25,748 nt of DNA from positions 1-25,748 of the forward strand of contig CAYRMV010000033.1 in NCBI GenBank assembly GCA_964425255.1. Reading direction: 5' to 3'. The stretch comes from CAYRMV01 sp964425255. Lineage in GTDB: Bacteria > Bacteroidota > Bacteroidia > Flavobacteriales_D > Crocinitomicaceae. The first letter of the stretch is position 1. Each line of letters begins with the position of its first letter. Of the stretch, positions 22,634-25,748 are shown in pieces. A model generated the notes under the pieces. That model saw only the letters and a program-made list of their open reading frames with translations, searched no databases and was not told the DNA's origin. A program made the translations under genes and the position numbers.

Positions 22634-23661
22634 TATCGTTGAAAAGCTAAGCGTGCAGATGCACTGATGGATTGATCAGCAAAAATACCTGCTTCATATA
22701 AATAGTACCCCGCCATCGCAATCATCGCAGCATTATCGGTACAATATTCAAATTTTGGAATGAATGTCTTCCAACCATGTGAAGTTTGATAAGCCTCCAT
22801 ACGCTGACGTAAACCTGAATTAGCTGAAACACCACCAGCAATCGCTACTTCTTTGATTCCCAATTCATTTACAGCTTTCTCTAACTTCACAAACAAAATA
22901 TCCAAAATGGCTTTTTGCACCGAAGCACAAATATCAGCCTCATTTTCAGTAACGAAGTTCGGATTCAACTTTTGCTCTTTTTGTAAAAAATACAAAATGG
23001 AAGTTTTCAATCCACTAAAACTAAAATTGTACCCGTCCATATTGGGTTTCGCAAACACAAAACGATCTGGATTTCCGTCTTTTGCTTTCTTATCAATCAA
23101 CGGACCGCCCGGATAGGGAAAACCCAACAACTTGGCTGTTTTATCAAACGCTTCACCTGCTGCGTCATCAATCGTTTGTCCTATAATTTCCATGTCAAGT
23201 GGACTTTTTACCAACACGATTTGTGTATGACCTCCTGAAACAGTTAAACATAAAAATGGAAATTGGGGTTTATCTTTTCCTTCATCGTCGATAAAATGTG
23301 CTAAAACATGTCCATGCATGTGATTGACATCCAGCATCGGAATAGAATGTGCTAGTGCAAATGCTTTGGCAAAGGAAGTTCCGACAACCAATGAACCTAA
23401 TAAACCTGGACCTCTGGTAAAGGCAATTGCATCGATTTCGTCTTGGCTTATTCCGGCTTGCTTTAAGGCTGCATCTACCACTGGAATGATGTTTTGCTGA
23501 TGTGCACGGGAAGCCAATTCTGGTACAACTCCACCATACAATTCATGTACTTTTTGACCCGCAATCACATTTGATAAAATGGCGTTATTTTTGAGTACAG
23601 CAGCAGAAGTATCGTCACACGAAGATTCGATCCCTAAAATGATTGTTTGTTTCTGTGCCAA
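22633..23661 (-). CDS. tsaD: tRNA N6-adenosine threonylcarbamoyltransferase TsaD
   Basis: I place the start at the TTG at 23661 (MAQKQTIILGIESSCDDTSA); the frame runs 17 codons further, but the TTG start gives the normal length (342 aa) and alignment. Features seen: GIESSCDDTS (10-19), the Fe-binding HMHGH (H114, H118), LTVSGGHTQIVLV, GEAFDKTAKLLGFPYPGG, FSFSGLKTS, VAIAGGVSANSGLR and CTDNAAMIA (last metal Asp). It transfers threonylcarbamoyl from TC-AMP to A37 of tRNAs reading ANN codons, in complex with TsaB and TsaE. Its stop and the rsmF start overlap by one base, forming an operon of two RNA-modification genes. Confidence 0.95.
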   Translation of the reverse strand: MAQKQTIILGIESSCDDTSAAVLKNNAILSNVIAGQKVHELYGGVVPELASRAHQQNIIPVVDAALKQAGISQDEIDAIAFTRGPGLLGSLVVGTSFAKAFALAHSIPMLDVNHMHGHVLAHFIDDEGKDKPQFPFLCLTVSGGHTQIVLVKSPLDMEIIGQTIDDAAGEAFDKTAKLLGFPYPGGPLIDKKAKDGNPDRFVFAKPNMDGYNFSFSGLKTSILYFLQKEQKLNPNFVTENEADICASVQKAILDILFVKLEKAVNELGIKEVAIAGGVSANSGLRQRMEAYQTSHGWKTFIPKFEYCTDNAAMIAMAGYYLYEAGIFADQSISASARLAFQR

Positions 23662-23675
23662 TTTGCTTAAATTTG
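23646..23675 (+). promoter_or_regulatory. Bacteroidota promoter of the tamB-like gene
   Basis: TTTG (23646-23649) and TAAATTTG (23668-23675) are separated by 18 bases, close to the published Bacteroidota form TTTG-N19-TAnnTTTG. The expected start of transcription is near 23681, only a few bases before the ATG at 23685. The whole promoter lies inside the 5' end of tsaD and the tiny gap. Confidence 0.6.
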
Positions 23676-23684
23676 TGTTTTTAA

Positions 23685-25748
23685 ATGGCAAAATTACTGA
23701 AAATTCTGGCAAAACTGATCGGCGGAATCCTCGAATGGACGCTGATTTTGCTTATTTTCACTATTTTCGCTATTCGAACGAGTCCTGTTCAAACATTTTT
23801 AGCACGTCAAGCAACGAATTATCTTTCCAAAGAACTGAAAACGACTTTTCGTGTTGAAAAAGTTTCCATCTTGTTTTTCCACAAAGTGGCTTTGGATGGT
23901 GTTTTTGTTTTAGATCAACACAAAGATACTCTTGCCGATATTCAATCGCTTTATGTTACCATTCACGATTTTAGTCAAACCAAAAATTTGTTGACGCTCA
24001 ACGAAGTTGCACTTGAAAAAGGAAAAGTAAAAATTGCGCGAGAAGCAAAATCAGGTGATTACAATTATTGGTTTATTCAAGATTATTTTGATTCAGGAAA
24101 ACCTAAAAAAGAACCATCAAAACCGATTGATGTTCTCTTAAAAAACCTGAGATTGACCCAAGTAACTGTTCATTACGATGATTACCGTAAAACGTATTCT
24201 AACTTCGGAATGGATTACGATCACCTCAAATTCAAAAATGTTTATCTTTTCGCCAGCAACATTACCTCCAAAAATGGTGTGCTCAAATTGTTCATGAAAC
24301 ACATTTCTTTTCGTGAAAAAGGTGGTTTTGAATTGGATAAATTTTCTTCACTTGTTCAAATTGACTCAGTTGGATTACATCTTGATAACCTGCGAATTAA
24401 AACACCTTACTCTAGGGTTCACATGGGGAACTTGGATTTTGGAATGAACGAAATCGAAGACTTTCAAACCTTCGAAGACAGCGTCGAACTTAATGCTCAC
24501 ATCAAAACGAGCATCGTTTCTCTGAAAGATATTTCATATTTCGGAACCGCACTAGAAGGTATGGACGAAAAAGTGATCCTTTCTGGTGATGTTTCGAAAA
24601 AAATTAAAAACTTACGTGTAGAAAACCTTCAACTTTTCATGGGGAAAAAAACCAAACTAGAAGGTACAATCAACCTACCCGATTTCCGTGAATTTGATCA
24701 AGCGTTTTTCCAAGAAAAATTGTCCTATGCCTACATCGACATGAACGATTTGGCACGACTAAAATTACCGAAAGACGCAGCAGCTCAATACATATATATT
24801 GGACAAGAATTACAACGATTAAACCATTTTGAAGCAAAAAACCTGAAAGTGGACGGGTTTTACAGTCAATTCGTTGTGGAAGCAGAACGTATTCAAACGG
24901 CTCTTGGTTCGGTGAAATTAGACCATGGAATCATGTTTACTGAAAATCCGAAAAACAATTCGTTTACTTTCGAACAAAGCTCCAGTGAAGATTACGACAT
25001 AAAAATTGATAGTTTTGATTTAGGTAAATTCATCGACAATCGTTCTTTTGGTAAATTGGCAGGCAAACTCTTTTTAAACGGTGAAATATTCCCAGGTTTT
25101 GATGTACATATCAATCACATCAATGGAAATTTCAGTCACTTCGAATTCATGGATTATGCCTACAAAGACATCGAAGTAAACAAAGCTTCTTACATCGATG
25201 AACTTTTCACAGGAGATATTGATTTGCGTGATCCAAATGCTATCTTGGACTTTGATGGAAGTATTTTCGTAGGAAAAAAACAAGATTTTCAGTTTGAAGT
25301 GACCATTCAAGATGTTTTTCCAAATAAAATCAATTGGATTGATCGAGAGGATACAGAATTAAAAACCAAATTGGTGGTCAATATGTCAGGAGAAGACATC
25401 AATTCCTATTCGGGTAAAGCCTATTTGGAAGACTTCTACTACCGGGAGAATAAACTTGATATCCGACTCGATTATGTGGATTTAGATCTACAACGTTCTC
25501 CCGAATTAGACCAATTGAAATTGTTAAGCAATCTGATTGATATACAAGCTTCTGGAAAAGTAGATTTGAATCACATTGGAACTGAAATGAACAATCAATT
25601 TGCGACCATTTTTCCTGCACTCTTTCAAAAAGAATCCAGCAAATCGAAGATAAATAGTCATTTTACGTATGATTTTACGTTGAAAAACATCAATCCGCTG
25701 CTTGCCATTTTTGCTCCAGAATTAAAACTTGCACCCCAAACAAAAATA
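23685..25748 (+). CDS. TamB/AsmA-like translocation and assembly module protein, partial (runs off the right edge)
   Basis: The ATG at 23685 opens a frame that stays open to the last base (688 codons), so the stop is outside the window. The N-terminal MAKLLKILAKLIGG and LEWTLILLIFTIFAIR (about 16-31) give one membrane anchor. SPVQTFLARQATNYLSKELK, then TTFRVEKVSI and LDGVFVLDQHKDTLADIQ are the usual N terminus of Bacteroidota TamB-like proteins, which are AsmA-related, envelope-spanning beta structures. Repeated beta-rich units of the VRVENLQLF and LEGTINLPDF type follow. Family members are thought to help move lipids or assemble outer-membrane proteins. Divergent linkage to tsaD is common in this phylum, to my knowledge. 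Only the N-terminal part is visible, so full length and C-terminal domain are unchecked. Confidence 0.75.
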   Translation, partial: MAKLLKILAKLIGGILEWTLILLIFTIFAIRTSPVQTFLARQATNYLSKELKTTFRVEKVSILFFHKVALDGVFVLDQHKDTLADIQSLYVTIHDFSQTKNLLTLNEVALEKGKVKIAREAKSGDYNYWFIQDYFDSGKPKKEPSKPIDVLLKNLRLTQVTVHYDDYRKTYSNFGMDYDHLKFKNVYLFASNITSKNGVLKLFMKHISFREKGGFELDKFSSLVQIDSVGLHLDNLRIKTPYSRVHMGNLDFGMNEIEDFQTFEDSVELNAHIKTSIVSLKDISYFGTALEGMDEKVILSGDVSKKIKNLRVENLQLFMGKKTKLEGTINLPDFREFDQAFFQEKLSYAYIDMNDLARLKLPKDAAAQYIYIGQELQRLNHFEAKNLKVDGFYSQFVVEAERIQTALGSVKLDHGIMFTENPKNNSFTFEQSSSEDYDIKIDSFDLGKFIDNRSFGKLAGKLFLNGEIFPGFDVHINHINGNFSHFEFMDYAYKDIEVNKASYIDELFTGDIDLRDPNAILDFDGSIFVGKKQDFQFEVTIQDVFPNKINWIDREDTELKTKLVVNMSGEDINSYSGKAYLEDFYYRENKLDIRLDYVDLDLQRSPELDQLKLLSNLIDIQASGKVDLNHIGTEMNNQFATIFPALFQKESSKSKINSHFTYDFTLKNINPLLAIFAPELKLAPQTKI
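23689..23696 (-). promoter_or_regulatory. Possible -7 box of tsaD
   Basis: On the - strand this reads TAATTTTG, an exact TAnnTTTG match, about 28 bases before the proposed tsaD TTG. It lies inside codons 2-4 of the divergent tamB-like gene. A TTTTG upstream is only 13 bases away, so the -33 fit is poor. Confidence 0.4.

Overview
The window looks like a chromosomal segment of a Bacteroidota bacterium, most likely a Flavobacteriales member of the Fluviicola/Crocinitomicaceae type. This rests on four things: a PorX-type response regulator with a PglZ domain, a secreted hydrolase with a PKD-like domain and a type IX secretion system (T9SS) C-terminal sorting domain, a divergent tsaD/tamB-like pair, and several promoter-like boxes matching the Bacteroidota -7 consensus TAnnTTTG. 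Genus-level placement is inference; no rRNA or tRNA gene is visible.

Region A (1-9561) is an accessory region. It has about a dozen short genes, all on the + strand, most encoding secreted proteins, lipoproteins or small membrane proteins. Few have recognisable domains: a cytochrome P460-like haem protein (1952-2602), a secreted TonB C-terminal domain protein (3450-4169), a lone carboxypeptidase-regulatory-like domain (4242-4664), a lipoprotein with a DxNxDGxxD motif (4745-5443) and a very AT-rich HEFGH metallopeptidase-like protein (6214-6813). Decay is visible: a nonsense codon in 1249-1908, frame-broken remnants at 2790-3003 and 8769-8944, and a gene at 9026-9561 that has lost its start codon and carries a frameshift. 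The left end holds a long imperfect inverted repeat (49-156) directly abutting the first gene. This is what a gene-capture or gene-turnover hotspot would look like, but no integrase or transposase lies in the window.

Region B (9569-18310) returns to better-conserved genes. A terminator hairpin ends a T9SS-cargo esterase/lipase (9624-11309, -). Then come an NAD(P)-binding Rossmann oxidoreductase (+), a LacX-like aldose epimerase (-, tail-to-tail with it), a DEAD-box helicase carrying DEVD in motif II (+) and a lipoprotein joining MORN/YwqK-like repeats to a TonB C-terminal domain (+). A minus-strand operon follows: porX, tsaE and a small membrane protein. PorX is a known regulator of T9SS, and the esterase is a candidate T9SS substrate.

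Region C (18540-25748) has an HD-domain phosphohydrolase followed after one base by a GT22-like membrane mannosyltransferase (+). The tsaD-rsmF operon lies on the - strand, with stop and start overlapping as TAATG. A divergent TamB/AsmA-like gene runs off the right edge. tsaD and tsaE, two partners of the tRNA t6A37 pathway, are about 6 kb apart in separate operons.

I see no CRISPR array, complete insertion sequence, prophage or clearly new defence system. The most unusual material is in region A.
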